A stretch of DNA of 64,000 nucleotides from Actinomadura opuntiae (GCF_030283205.1 NZ_JASNWF010000005.1:468563-532562); one strand, 5' to 3'; counted from the stretch's first letter, positions 26,997 through 36,573 are shown. The notes: generated by a model from the sequence alone, not told the origin. Translations and numbers: made by a program.

Positions 26997-27518
26997 GTGG
27001 ATACTCGGTCGCGCCGGCCGCTGGTGAAGACGGTCGTGCGCACGCTGGTGGTGTCGGCCTGCCTGCTGGTGTTGTACGCCTTCGCGCCGCTGGACAGGCG
27101 GTTCGGCCCGGGCACGGTGGCGGCGCTGGTCGCGGCGCTGGTCGCGCTGGGCGCGCTCGTCTGGTGGCAGGCGCAGGCGATCGTGCGGTCGGCGTCGCCC
27201 CGGCTGCGGGCCGTGGAGGCGCTCGCGACGTCCGTCGTGCTGTTCCTGGTGCTGTTCGCGGCGGCGTACCGGCTGATGGACAACGGGGCGCCGGGATCGT
27301 TCAACGAGCCGCTGACCAGGGTGGACGCGCTGTACTTCGCCGTCACCGTCTTCTCCTCGGTGGGGTTCGGGGACATCGCGCCCGCGTCGCGGGCCGCGCG
27401 GATCCTGACGATGGCGCAGATGCTCGCCGACCTGGTGCTGCTCGGCGTCGCGGTGAAGGTGCTGCTGGAAGCGGTGCGGCACGGCCTGGAGCGGCAGGAC
27501 GGCCAGGGGCGCCCATGA
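26997..27518 (+). CDS. Two-pore-helix potassium channel (Ion_trans_2)
   Basis: 173 residues from GTG 26997. Two hydrophobic helices come first, then an outer helix ATSVVLFLVLFAAAYRLMD, pore loop VDALYFAVTVFSSVGFGDI and inner helix RILTMAQMLADLVLLGVAVK. The filter S-V-G-F-G-D corresponds to the K+ signature TVGYGD. The length fits a small KcsA-like channel with extra N-terminal helices and no RCK domain. The start is somewhat uncertain. Confidence 0.85.
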   Translation: MDTRSRRPLVKTVVRTLVVSACLLVLYAFAPLDRRFGPGTVAALVAALVALGALVWWQAQAIVRSASPRLRAVEALATSVVLFLVLFAAAYRLMDNGAPGSFNEPLTRVDALYFAVTVFSSVGFGDIAPASRAARILTMAQMLADLVLLGVAVKVLLEAVRHGLERQDGQGRP

Positions 27519-27641
27519 CCGCCGCGCCGGAGGGATGTCCGGAATCGGCAAACGATGACGTCCGGCACTGGAAAGACAGGGACACCCCGCGCGGGGTTCA
27601 CTCGCGGCACGAGCGAGGACCGCGAGTGGGAGGAGCCCCCG

Positions 27642-28175
27642 ATGCCGGAAGCAGCCGGTTCCGAGTTCTGGAAGGACCTCAGGCCGATCGAGAACTCGCA
27701 GAAGCCCGACGCGCTGCCGGAGGTGTACCTGCCGAAGGTCGCCACCGACGACGACCGGTACTACGTTCCGTTCACCGAGACGGTCGGGTCGCGGCCGCTG
27801 TGGATCAACGTCAAGGACAACACCTGGTCGGACATCCTGCGGGCCAAGCAGGCCGGGCTCGTCAACCGGCACTACCACCCGCACGAGGTGTTCGCCTACA
27901 CGATCTCCGGCAAGTGGGGGTACCTGGAGCGGCCGTGGACGGCGACCGCCGGCGACTTCGTCTACGAGGCGCCCGGCGAGGGGCACACGCTGATCGCCTA
28001 CGAGTCCGGCGAGCCGATGAAGACGCTGTTCATCGTCAAGGGGCCGCTGGTCTGGCTGGACGAGAACGGCGACCCGGAGGGGTACTTCGACGTCCACGAC
28101 TACATCGCCATGTGCCGCACGCACTACGAGGCGGTCGACCTCGGCGCCGACTACGTCAACTCCCTGTTCCGCTGA
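27642..28175 (+). CDS. Cupin protein, 2,4'-dihydroxyacetophenone dioxygenase-like
   Basis: 177 residues from ATG 27642 (GGGAGGAG upstream; longer starts lack a site). The cupin core is VNRHYHPHEVFAYTISGKWG, then YLERPWTATAGDFVYEAPGE and GHTLIAYES. The His-x-His...Glu arrangement (HYHPHE) supplies metal ligands. The sequence resembles DAD-type dioxygenases that cleave aromatic ketones, but specificity is inferred. An AraC regulator gene starts 39 nt after it in the same direction and may govern it. Confidence 0.82.
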   Translation: MPEAAGSEFWKDLRPIENSQKPDALPEVYLPKVATDDDRYYVPFTETVGSRPLWINVKDNTWSDILRAKQAGLVNRHYHPHEVFAYTISGKWGYLERPWTATAGDFVYEAPGEGHTLIAYESGEPMKTLFIVKGPLVWLDENGDPEGYFDVHDYIAMCRTHYEAVDLGADYVNSLFR

Positions 28176-28214
28176 CGGCGCCGCCCGGGGCCGGGCCCGA
28201 CGTAGGCTCTCCCC

Positions 28215-29159
28215 ATGCCGGCCGCCAGCCTCTTGACCTCCGTCGCGACCACCGAGGACGTCGAGCCGCGCGAGCGCATCGGGTTCTGGGAGGACTACAA
28301 CCGCCGGGCGCTGGTAGGGCTGTCGTGCACGTCCTACTCCGAGCGCGGGCTGGTCGCGCGGCAGGCGAACTACCGGCTCGGGGACGTGCGGCTGGCCGAC
28401 ATCAGCGGGAACGCGCACGCGATCGAGCGGACGCCGCAGGTCGCGCGGTCGGCGCCGAAGGACTCGGTGTTCGCCTCGCTGCTGCTGAAGGGCGAGGCGG
28501 TGTTCCTGCACGAGCACGGCTGCCTCGCCGCGGCGGCCGGTGACCTGGTCGTCTACGACACGCGGCGGCCCTACCTGTTCGGGTTCTCCTCCGCGATGCG
28601 GCAGTTCCTGGTGGACGTGCCGCGCGAGCTGTTCGTCCGCGCGTGCATGGCGGGCGGGGTGCCCGCGCCGATGCTGTTCGGGCGCGGGACGGCGCGCGAG
28701 GGCGAGCTGGTCGTCGGTCTGCGGTCGCTGCTGGACAGCCCGGCGGCCGACGACCCGGAGCGGACGCGGGGCGCGGTGCTCGGCGTGCTGCGAATGCTGG
28801 CGGACGAGCGGTCCGGCGGGCGGCCCGCGCCCGCCGGGCACCGCAGCCGGCTGATCATCGCCGAGGACTACATCGAGCGGCACCTGCACGACGCGTCGCT
28901 CACGCCCGCCGAGGTCGCCCGGGTGGTGGGCGTGTCGGTAAGGCACCTCGGCCGGATCTTCGAGCCCGCGGGGACGACGCCGTCCCGGTTCATCCTGGAG
29001 CGCCGCCTTCAGGGCGCGCACGCGGAGCTGACCGGCGGCGGGACGGCCCGGACGACGATCGCGGACGTCGCCCACCGCTGGGGCTTCTCCAGCCAGGCGC
29101 ACTTCGCCCGGCGCTTCCGGGCCCGCTTCGGCGGCACGCCGCGCGAGGCCCGCGGGTGA
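28215..29159 (+). CDS. AraC-family transcriptional regulator
   Basis: 314 residues. N-terminal cupin-like AraC-binding domain: ERIGFWEDYNRRALVGLSCT, LLLKGEAVFLHEHGCLAAAA, DLVVYDTRRPYLFGF. The C-terminal double HTH has SLTPAEVARVVGVSVRHLGR, TIADVAHRWGFSSQAHFARR and RARFGGTPREAR. It probably responds to an aromatic or related ligand. Immediate upstream neighbour is the dioxygenase-like cupin, suggesting a catabolic switch. Its stop abuts the convergent HtrA-like gene. Confidence 0.92.
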   Translation: MPAASLLTSVATTEDVEPRERIGFWEDYNRRALVGLSCTSYSERGLVARQANYRLGDVRLADISGNAHAIERTPQVARSAPKDSVFASLLLKGEAVFLHEHGCLAAAAGDLVVYDTRRPYLFGFSSAMRQFLVDVPRELFVRACMAGGVPAPMLFGRGTAREGELVVGLRSLLDSPAADDPERTRGAVLGVLRMLADERSGGRPAPAGHRSRLIIAEDYIERHLHDASLTPAEVARVVGVSVRHLGRIFEPAGTTPSRFILERRLQGAHAELTGGGTARTTIADVAHRWGFSSQAHFARRFRARFGGTPREARG

Positions 29160-30215
29160 TCAGCCGCCGGGCAGCTCGCCGAGCTTGACCTGCACGTCCT
29201 TCTTCGTCCCGCTCGGCTCCTCGATCTGGAGCTTCACGGTGTCGCCGGGCTTGAGGCCCGCGAGGACGGCGGCCAGCGCGGTCTGGTCGGGCGTCGCGGT
29301 GCCGTTGACCGCGAGGATCAGGTCGCCGGCCTTGATCCCGGCCTTGGCGGCGCCGCCGCCCTTGGACACCTCCACCACCGCGACCGCGCTCTTCTGGCCG
29401 CTGTTCGGGTCGACGATCGTCCGGACCGTGGCACCGATCGCGGCCCTCCCGGACTGCGACACCTTCCCGCTCTGGATCAGCTGCGGGACGATCTTCGTGA
29501 CGGTGGCGCTCGGCGCCGCGAACCCGATGCCGGCGGCGGCCCCGCCGATCTGCGGGTCGGACGCGGCGGCGGTCGGGATGCCGATGACCCGGCCGTCCAG
29601 CGTGACGAGGGCGCCGCCGCTGTTGCCGGGGTTGATCGGCGCGCTGGTCTGGATCGCGTCGCCGATCGTCGCGCCGGGGAACGCGCCCTCCTGCTTGGTG
29701 GACACGGTCCGGTTCAGGGCGGAGACGATCCCGTTGGTGACGCTTCCGGCGAGGCCGAGCGGGTTGCCCATCGCCAGCACGATCTGCCCGACCCTGGCCT
29801 GGGTGGAGTCGCCGAAGGAGGCCGGGCGCAGGTTCCCGCCGCCGGCCTTCACCACTGCCAGGTCGTCGGCCGCGAACGAGCCGACGAGGCTCGCCTTCAG
29901 CGGGCTGCCGCCGCTGGACGCCGTCACCCGGATCTGCTTGGCGCCCGCGACGACGTGCGCGTTCGTCACGATGTCGCCCTGGGTGTCGTAGACGACGCCC
30001 GAGCCCTCACCCTGGTCGGTCTCGATCTTCACGACCGAGGGCAACACGGCCGCGACGACCTGCTCGTACTGCTGCTGGAGCTGCGCCCCGCCGGCGGTCG
30101 GCGACGGCGCGGCCGCGGCCGTCCTCGCCCGGTGCTCCCCGCCTCCACCGCAGCCGGCGAGCAGCAGCGCCGTCCCCGCCAGGGCCCCCGCGACAAGCCT
30201 GACATTTCGGTCCAC
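29160..30215 (-). CDS. HtrA/DegP-like serine protease with PDZ domain, lipoprotein
   Basis: 351 residues from GTG 30215, chosen because GGAGGGGAG precedes it. The signal ends in lipobox LLAGC, so it is membrane-tethered outside the cell. The trypsin-like domain has His in VTNAHVVAG, Asp in FAADDLAVVK and Ser in NPGNSGGALV. A C-terminal PDZ domain begins near AVVEVSKGGGAAKAGIKAGD. It degrades or refolds damaged envelope proteins. A lipid anchor in place of the usual N-terminal membrane helix is noteworthy. Confidence 0.93.
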   Translation of the reverse strand: MDRNVRLVAGALAGTALLLAGCGGGGEHRARTAAAAPSPTAGGAQLQQQYEQVVAAVLPSVVKIETDQGEGSGVVYDTQGDIVTNAHVVAGAKQIRVTASSGGSPLKASLVGSFAADDLAVVKAGGGNLRPASFGDSTQARVGQIVLAMGNPLGLAGSVTNGIVSALNRTVSTKQEGAFPGATIGDAIQTSAPINPGNSGGALVTLDGRVIGIPTAAASDPQIGGAAAGIGFAAPSATVTKIVPQLIQSGKVSQSGRAAIGATVRTIVDPNSGQKSAVAVVEVSKGGGAAKAGIKAGDLILAVNGTATPDQTALAAVLAGLKPGDTVKLQIEEPSGTKKDVQVKLGELPGG

Positions 30216-30363
30216 CAGAACTCCCCTCCCCCGCCCGGATCCTTCCCCTTTCCGCCGCGAAGGCACCCCCGACCTGGCATGACGCGGCCGCGTTTCGGCG
30301 GCACTTGCCCGGTTCGCCGGAATGATCGACGATCAAGGTCGCCTTCGAGGGGAGATCGGGACC

Positions 30364-31173
30364 ATGCGCGACGACATCGGCGGGGTCGACACCGGCGCCG
30401 ACGGCACCTGGGCGAGCGGCGACTACGCCCGCGTCGGCAACCGCTGGCTGCTGGTCGGCGAGCTGCTCTGCGAGAGCGCCGGGATCCGGCCCGGCGAGCG
30501 CGTCCTCGACGTCGCCACCGGCACCGGCAACACCGCGCTCGCCGCCGCCCGCCGGTTCGCCGACGTGACGGGCGTCGACTACGTCCCCGCCCTGCTGGAG
30601 CACGCGCGGGCCCGCGCCGCCGCCGAAGGGCTGGACGTGCGGTTCGAGGCCGGCGACGCGCTGGAGCTGCCGTACCCGGACGGCGCGTTCGACGTCGCGG
30701 TGTCGACGTTCGGCGTCCAGTACGTCCCCGACCAGGAGAGGGCGGCCGCCGAGCTGCTGCGCGTCGTGCGGCCGGGCGGGCGGATCGCGCTGGCGAGCTG
30801 GTCTCCGGGCGGCTTCCTCGCCGAGCTGCTCCGCCTCGTCGGCCGGTACACCGCCGGGGCGTCCGGGGACGCGGCGCCCACGCGGTGGGGCACCGCGAAG
30901 CACCTGGAGCGGCTGCTCGGGCCGCACGCGTCCGCGCTGGAGTGCACCGAGCGGCAGTGGAGGTTCCGGTTCCGCTCCCCCGCCGACATGATCGGCTACT
31001 TCCGGGCGCACTTCGGTCCGCTGACGGTCGCGTTCGACGTCCTCGACGCCGCCGGACGGGACGCGCTGACCGCCGACCTCACCCGGCACATCGAGGCGAC
31101 CGGCACCGCCCCCGGCGGCACCGTCGAGGTCCCGTCCGCCTACCTGGAGGCGGTCGCCGTCCTCGCCGGCTGA
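30364..31173 (+). CDS. Class I SAM-dependent methyltransferase (UbiE/COQ5-like)
   Basis: 269 residues from ATG 30364. Motif I VLDVATGTGNTALAAARR, motif II VTGVDYVPALLEHARARA, acidic GDALELPYPDGAFDVAVSTF, motif III LLRVVRPGGRIALASWSPGG. An earlier ATG at 30322 would add 14 residues. The substrate is unknown. Divergent from the HtrA-like gene and convergent with the DUF2267 gene. Confidence 0.9.
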   Translation: MRDDIGGVDTGADGTWASGDYARVGNRWLLVGELLCESAGIRPGERVLDVATGTGNTALAAARRFADVTGVDYVPALLEHARARAAAEGLDVRFEAGDALELPYPDGAFDVAVSTFGVQYVPDQERAAAELLRVVRPGGRIALASWSPGGFLAELLRLVGRYTAGASGDAAPTRWGTAKHLERLLGPHASALECTERQWRFRFRSPADMIGYFRAHFGPLTVAFDVLDAAGRDALTADLTRHIEATGTAPGGTVEVPSAYLEAVAVLAG

Positions 31174-31175
31174 GC

Positions 31176-31568
31176 TCAGTCGGTGAGGTCGTTCTTGCCG
31201 AAGAACGGCGCGTAACCGGACGGGAGCTGGCTGAGCAGGTGGTTCAGCTCGCCGCCGGAGACGGTGCCCGCGACCGTGCTGAGGACGGCGTCGGCGTCCC
31301 ATTCGGCGGTGCGCTCGGTGGCGCCGGTCATGCCCGCGACCCGGCGGCAGAACTCCGCCGAGCCGAACGACTCGGCCCCGCCGCCGTCGCGGTCGCGCAT
31401 CAGCTCGTCCAGCGGCTCAGGGAGCTGCGCCGCCAGATGGTCGGCGCCCTCCTCGGTGAGCCGGTCCCGCAGGACGCTCAGCACCGCCGCGGTGACGCGC
31501 TCGGCCTCCTCGCGGCCGCTGTAGTCCCCGTTGTCGCGGACCGTCGCGATGAACTGCCCGTACTTCAT
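31176..31568 (-). CDS. DUF2267 family protein
   Basis: 130 residues from ATG 31568 with GAGAGGGGA upstream. The helical pattern YGQFIATVRDNGDYSGREEA, LSVLRDRLTEEGADHLAAQL, FCRRVAGM and VSGGELNHLLSQLPSGYAPF ends with a Phe, as in DUF2267 proteins. These are small helical proteins of unknown role, often beside stress genes. Divergent from the GH15 gene. Confidence 0.9.
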   Translation of the reverse strand: MKYGQFIATVRDNGDYSGREEAERVTAAVLSVLRDRLTEEGADHLAAQLPEPLDELMRDRDGGGAESFGSAEFCRRVAGMTGATERTAEWDADAVLSTVAGTVSGGELNHLLSQLPSGYAPFFGKNDLTD

Positions 31569-31731
31569 GCTCTGTCCCCTCTCCCGTCGCATACGTCCGC
31601 TCCTTCCCGCAATGCCCGTGAACGCCGCCTCCATGCGGCGCGTGACGTCGCGAATCACCCCGGCTCCCGGACATGGATCCGGGCCCGCGGGTAGTGCAGT
31701 AGGGACGGGAGCCCGAGCACGGAGGTGGACG

Positions 31732-33540
31732 TTGGCGCTGCGCATCGAGGACTACGGCATGCTGGGCGATCTCCAGACGGCGGCCCTGGTCGGCAAGGAC
31801 GGCTCGATCGACTGGCTGTGCCTGCCGCGGTTCGACTCGCCGGCCTGCTTCGCCGCGCTGCTCGGCGACGACGGGGCCGGGTTCTGGCGGATCGCGCCCG
31901 CGTCCGGCGGGATGTGCACGCGGCGCCGCTACCGCGGGGACACGCTGATCCTGGAGACCGAGTGGGACACCCCGGACGGCACCGTCCGGCTGATCGACAC
32001 GATGCCGCCGCGCGGGGAGGCCGCGGACGTGGTCCGCATCGTGGAGGGCGTCAGCGGGCGGGTGCCGATGCGCACGACGCTGCGGCTGCGTTTCGACTAC
32101 GGCCGGATCGTGCCGTGGGTGCGGCACGTGGACGGGCAGTTCGAGGCGGTCGCGGGCCCGGACGCGGCGTGGCTGAAGACGCCGGTCCCGCTGGAGGGCC
32201 GCGACATGTCGACGTTCGCGGAGTTCACGGTGGCGGAAGGGGACCGGGTCCCGTTCGTGCTGACCTACCGGCCGTCGCACGAGCCGCGGCCCCGGCACGT
32301 CGACCCGGAGCGCGCGCTCCGCGACACCGAGGCGTTCTGGGCCGACTGGACGAGCGGCTTCCGCTACGACGGGCGGTGGGACGACGCCGTCCGCCGCTCG
32401 CTGATCACGCTGAAGGGGCTCACCTACAAGCCGACCGGCGGGATCGTCGCCGCCGCGACCACGTCGCTGCCCGAGCAGCTCGGCGGGCCGCGCAACTGGG
32501 ACTACCGGTTCTGCTGGCTGCGCGACGCGACGTTCACCCTCCAGGCGCTGCTCGGCACCGGGTTCGTCGACGAGGCGCGGGACTGGCGGGACTGGCTGCT
32601 GCGCGCCGTCGCCGGCGACCCCGCCGACCTGCAGATCATGTACGGGATCGACGGCACCCGCCGGCTCCCGGAGTACACGCTCGACTGGCTCGGCGGGTAC
32701 GAGGGGTCCGCGCCGGTGCGGATCGGCAACGCCGCGTCAGGCCAGTTCCAGCTGGACACCTGGGGCGAGGTCCTGCACGGCCTGCACCTCGGGCGCGAGG
32801 CCGGCATCGGGACGGTCCAGAACGCCTGGGACGTGCAGAGGGCGCTGCTCGACTTCCTCGAGGGCCACTGGGACGAGCCCGACAACAGCCTGTGGGAGGT
32901 GCGGGGCGAACGCCGGCAGTTCGTGCACTCCAAGGTGCTGGCGTGGGCGGGCGTCGACGCGGCCGTCCGGGGCGTGGAGAACCACGGGCTGGACGGCCCG
33001 GCCGACCGGTGGCGGGCGCTGCGCGACCGGATCCACGCGGACGTGTGCGAGAACGGGTACGACGCCGACCAGGGCACGTTCACCCAGTTCTACGGTTCGC
33101 GCGGGGTGGACGCGGCGCTGCTGCTGATCCCGCAGACGGGGTTCCTGCCGTGGGGCGACCCGCGCGTGGTGGGCACCGTGGACGCGGTGGAGCGCGAGCT
33201 GTACCGGGACGGGTTCGTGCTGCGCTACGACACGCAGGCCGACGGCGGCATCGACGGCCTGCCGGGCTCGGAGGGCGCGTTCCTGGCCTGCACGTTCTGG
33301 TTCGCCGACGCGCTGGCCGGCATCGGCCGCCGCAAGCAGGCGACCGAGCTGTTCGAGCGGCTGCTGAGCCTGCGCAACGACCTCGGGCTGCTGAGCGAGG
33401 AGTACGACACCGCGGCGGGGCGGCAGGTCGGCAACACCCCGCAGGCGTACTCGCACGTCGGGCTGGTGAACACCGCCCGGCATCTGAGCGGCACGGTGGC
33501 GGCGGCGCAGGCGTCCCGGGACGCCGGCGCGGCGGGATGA
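31732..33540 (+). CDS. Glycoside hydrolase family 15 (glucoamylase/trehalase-like)
   Basis: 602 residues from TTG 31732, chosen because GGAGGTG ends 4-5 nt upstream and the family's N-terminus RIEDYGMLGDLQTAALVGKD follows at once. N-terminal beta-sandwich, then an (alpha/alpha)6 barrel with GGPRNWDYRFCWLRDATFTL and DNSLWEVRGERRQFVHSKVL; the C-terminal LLSEEYDT supplies the second acidic residue. Without a signal peptide it acts inside the cell, hydrolysing trehalose or alpha-glucan to glucose. A glucose dehydrogenase gene follows after 67 nt, so the pair would convert storage sugar to gluconate. Confidence 0.93.
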   Translation: MALRIEDYGMLGDLQTAALVGKDGSIDWLCLPRFDSPACFAALLGDDGAGFWRIAPASGGMCTRRRYRGDTLILETEWDTPDGTVRLIDTMPPRGEAADVVRIVEGVSGRVPMRTTLRLRFDYGRIVPWVRHVDGQFEAVAGPDAAWLKTPVPLEGRDMSTFAEFTVAEGDRVPFVLTYRPSHEPRPRHVDPERALRDTEAFWADWTSGFRYDGRWDDAVRRSLITLKGLTYKPTGGIVAAATTSLPEQLGGPRNWDYRFCWLRDATFTLQALLGTGFVDEARDWRDWLLRAVAGDPADLQIMYGIDGTRRLPEYTLDWLGGYEGSAPVRIGNAASGQFQLDTWGEVLHGLHLGREAGIGTVQNAWDVQRALLDFLEGHWDEPDNSLWEVRGERRQFVHSKVLAWAGVDAAVRGVENHGLDGPADRWRALRDRIHADVCENGYDADQGTFTQFYGSRGVDAALLLIPQTGFLPWGDPRVVGTVDAVERELYRDGFVLRYDTQADGGIDGLPGSEGAFLACTFWFADALAGIGRRKQATELFERLLSLRNDLGLLSEEYDTAAGRQVGNTPQAYSHVGLVNTARHLSGTVAAAQASRDAGAAG

Positions 33541-33607
33541 GCCCGGCGGGCCGACGAAGAACCGACAACCGAACCAGTGACGAGGCAGAGCCGAAGGAGA
33601 ACCGCAC

Positions 33608-34657
33608 ATGCGCGCCTTGACCGTCGTTCCGGGGCAGAAGGACTCGCTGGCCGTCCGGGACGTCCCCGATCCCGAACCCGGTGACGGGGAGCTGCTGGTG
33701 GACGGGCTGGCCGTCGGGGTCTGCGGCACCGACCGGGAGATCGCGTCCGGGGAGTACGGGTGGGCGCCGCCCGGGCATGACCGTCTGGTCATCGGACATG
33801 AGTCGCTCGGCCGGGTGCGGCGGGCGCCGTCCGGCAGCAGGTTCGCCGAGGGCGACCTGGTGGTCGGCGTGGTCCGGCGGCCCGACCCGGTGCCGTGCGG
33901 GGCCTGCGCGCACGGGCAGTTCGACATGTGCCGCAACGGGCGGTACACCGAGCGCGGCATCAAGGAGATCGACGGCTACGCGAGCCGGGCGTGGACGGTC
34001 GAGGCCGACTACGCCGTGAAGCTGGACCCCCGGCTCGCGGACGTCGGCATGCTGATGGAGCCGACGACGGTGGTCGCCAAGGCGTGGGAGCAGGTCGAGA
34101 AGGTCGGCGCGCGGGCCTGGTACGAGCCGAAGTCCGCACTGGTCACCGGCGCCGGGCCGATCGGGCTGCTGGCCGCGCTGCTCGGCATCCAGCGCGGGCT
34201 CGACGTGCACGTCCTGGACCAGGTCCCGGACGGTCCCAAGCCCGACCTGGTCAAGCGGCTCGGCGCGACCTACCACAGCGAGGGAATGGACGCCGCCGTC
34301 GCGCACGCCAGACCGGACATCGTCATCGAGGCCACCGGCGTCGGGCAGCTGGTGTTCGGCGCGATGGCCTCGACCGGCGCGTACGGGATCGTCTGCCTGA
34401 CCGGGGTGTCGCCGACGGGCCGGAAGCTGACCGTGGACGCCGGCGGCATCAACCGCGAGATCGTCCTGGAGAACGACGCGATCGTCGGGTCGGTGAACGC
34501 CAACCTGGACCACTACGCCGCGGCGGCGGACGCCCTGGCCAAGGCCGACCCGGACTGGCTCGGCCGCCTGGTGTCGCGGCGCGTCCCGCTGGAGGAGTTC
34601 CAGGACGCGTTCACGCCGCGCGAGGACGACGTGAAGGTGGTCATCACGCTGGACTGA
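33608..34657 (+). CDS. Zinc-dependent glucose 1-dehydrogenase (MDR family)
   Basis: 349 residues, GAAGGAGA before the ATG. The N-terminal GroES-like domain has VCGTDREI (catalytic Zn Cys), IGHESLG and the structural-zinc segment CGACAHGQFDMC. The Rossmann fold has ALVTGAGPIGLLAALLGIQR. The C-terminal part (TPREDDVKVVITLD) matches the glucose-dehydrogenase C-terminal domain of archaeal-type enzymes. It oxidises glucose to gluconolactone with NAD(P)+. Coupled to the upstream GH15 enzyme. Confidence 0.9.
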   Translation: MRALTVVPGQKDSLAVRDVPDPEPGDGELLVDGLAVGVCGTDREIASGEYGWAPPGHDRLVIGHESLGRVRRAPSGSRFAEGDLVVGVVRRPDPVPCGACAHGQFDMCRNGRYTERGIKEIDGYASRAWTVEADYAVKLDPRLADVGMLMEPTTVVAKAWEQVEKVGARAWYEPKSALVTGAGPIGLLAALLGIQRGLDVHVLDQVPDGPKPDLVKRLGATYHSEGMDAAVAHARPDIVIEATGVGQLVFGAMASTGAYGIVCLTGVSPTGRKLTVDAGGINREIVLENDAIVGSVNANLDHYAAAADALAKADPDWLGRLVSRRVPLEEFQDAFTPREDDVKVVITLD

Positions 34658-34791
34658 CCGCGCCGCGGGGCGGGACGGGCGTCCGGGGCCGGTCGTTCAC
34701 GAGTGTCGCCAGGGGACGCACCTGAATGTCATTCTGGTCGGGACGAGGGCGGACGCGCGCGCCGCCCGCCGGCCCGCCCCCCGGAGCACGC

Positions 34792-36573
34792 ATGATCGAC
34801 AAGGAAGCCCTCCGCCGCAGGTACCGCACCGAACGCGACAAGCGCCTCCGCCCCGACGGCAACGCCCAGTACCAGCGGCTGACCGGCCGGTTCGCCCGCT
34901 ACCTCGCCGATCCGCACACGCCCGTCGCGCCGCGCGGGCCGCGCACCGACCACGTCACCGTCGCGTTCATCGGCGGCGGGTTCGCCGGGCTCGTCACCGG
35001 CGCCCGGCTGAAGGAGGCCGGCGTCGACGACGTCCGGATCGTCGAGAAGGGCGGCGACTTCGGCGGCACCTGGTACTGGAACCGGTACCCGGGCGCCCAG
35101 TGCGACACCGCGTCGATGGTCTACATGCCGCTGCTCGAAGAGACCGGGCACGTGCCGACCGAGAAGTACGCGCACGGGCCGGAGATCCTGGAGCACTGCC
35201 GCCGCATCGGCAAGCAGTACGGCCTGTACGACAACGCGCTGTTCCACACCGAGGTCGAGGACCTGGAATGGGACGCGCCACGCTCGCGGTGGATCGTCCG
35301 GACGAACCGGGGCGATGCGTTCACCGCGCAGTTCGTCGCCATGGGCACCGGCCCGCTGCACGTGCCGAAGCTGCCCGGCATCGACGGCATCGACGCGTTC
35401 GAGGGGCACTCCTTCCACACGAGCCGCTGGGACTACGCCTACACGGGCGGCGACCCGTCCGGCGCGCCCATGGACAGGCTGGCGGACAAGCGCGTCGCGA
35501 TCATCGGGACGGGCGCGACGGCCGTGCAGTGCGTCCCGCATCTCGCGCGGGCCTGCGGGGAGCTGTACGTCTTCCAGCGGACCCCGTCGTCGGTCGACGT
35601 CCGCAACAACCACCCGATCGACCCGGAGTGGTTCGCGGAGATCGCGACGCCGGGCTGGCAGCGGCGCTGGCTGGAGAACTTCACCTCCAACCAGGCCGGC
35701 GGCACCGCCGAGACCGACCTCGTCATGGACGGCTGGACCGACATCAGCCGCCGTATCCGCGCCCGGTACGCCGCGCTCGGGCCGGGCGAGGCGACGCTCG
35801 AGAAGATGATGGAGGTCTACGAGGACTCCGACCACGAGAAGATGGAGGAGATCCGCGCCCGCGTCGACGCGATCGTCCAGGACCCGGAGACCGCGGACCG
35901 GCTCAAGGCCTGGTACCGGCAGCTGTGCAAGCGGCCGTGCTTCCACGACGAGTACCTCCAGGCGTTCAACGTCCCGGGCACCCATCTGGTCGACACCGAC
36001 GGCAAGGGCGTCGAGCGCATCACCCCGTCCGGTGTCGTCGCCGGCGGGCGCGAGTACGAGGTCGACTGCGTCATCTACGCATCCGGGTTCGAGGTCGGCA
36101 CCGAGTACACCCGCCGCACCGGCTACGACATGGCCGGACGCGACGGGGTGAGGCTGTCGGAGTACTGGTCGGAGGGGATGCGCACCCTGCACGGCACCCA
36201 CGTCCAGGGGTTCCCGAACGCGTTCGTCGTGCAGCCCGCGCAGGGCGCGAACCTCATCTCCAACATCCCGCACAACCTCACCGAGGCGGGCGCGACCGTC
36301 GCGGCGGTGATCCGGCACGCCCTCGACCACGGGTTCACCGAGATCGAGGTGACGCGGGAGGCCGAGGACGCCTGGCTCGACGTGCTCCGCACCGCCCCGC
36401 CGACGATGCGGTTCCTCCCGGACTGCACGCCGGGCTACTACAACAACGAGGGCCAGGCGCCGTCGCCGTGGTCGCTGCTGAACGTCGGGTACCCGGCGGG
36501 CGCCACCGCCTACTTCACCTACCTGGAGCGGTGGCGCTCGTCCGGGACGTTCGAGGGCCTGCAGTTCCGCTGA
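34792..36573 (+). CDS. FAD-dependent Baeyer-Villiger-type monooxygenase
   Basis: 593 residues from ATG 34792; an in-frame ATG 22 codons earlier has no ribosome site. FAD site IGGGFAGLVTGARL, followed by FGGTWYWNRYPGAQCDT, typical of BVMOs. The fingerprint FxGxxxHxxxW is intact (FEGHSFHTSRW), and the NADPH site is IIGTGATAVQ. The N-terminal ~60-residue extension with basic LRRRYRTERDKRLR is family-typical. It inserts oxygen into ketones; the substrate is unknown. The glucose dehydrogenase just upstream could supply NADPH (inference). Confidence 0.92.
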   Translation: MIDKEALRRRYRTERDKRLRPDGNAQYQRLTGRFARYLADPHTPVAPRGPRTDHVTVAFIGGGFAGLVTGARLKEAGVDDVRIVEKGGDFGGTWYWNRYPGAQCDTASMVYMPLLEETGHVPTEKYAHGPEILEHCRRIGKQYGLYDNALFHTEVEDLEWDAPRSRWIVRTNRGDAFTAQFVAMGTGPLHVPKLPGIDGIDAFEGHSFHTSRWDYAYTGGDPSGAPMDRLADKRVAIIGTGATAVQCVPHLARACGELYVFQRTPSSVDVRNNHPIDPEWFAEIATPGWQRRWLENFTSNQAGGTAETDLVMDGWTDISRRIRARYAALGPGEATLEKMMEVYEDSDHEKMEEIRARVDAIVQDPETADRLKAWYRQLCKRPCFHDEYLQAFNVPGTHLVDTDGKGVERITPSGVVAGGREYEVDCVIYASGFEVGTEYTRRTGYDMAGRDGVRLSEYWSEGMRTLHGTHVQGFPNAFVVQPAQGANLISNIPHNLTEAGATVAAVIRHALDHGFTEIEVTREAEDAWLDVLRTAPPTMRFLPDCTPGYYNNEGQAPSPWSLLNVGYPAGATAYFTYLERWRSSGTFEGLQFR

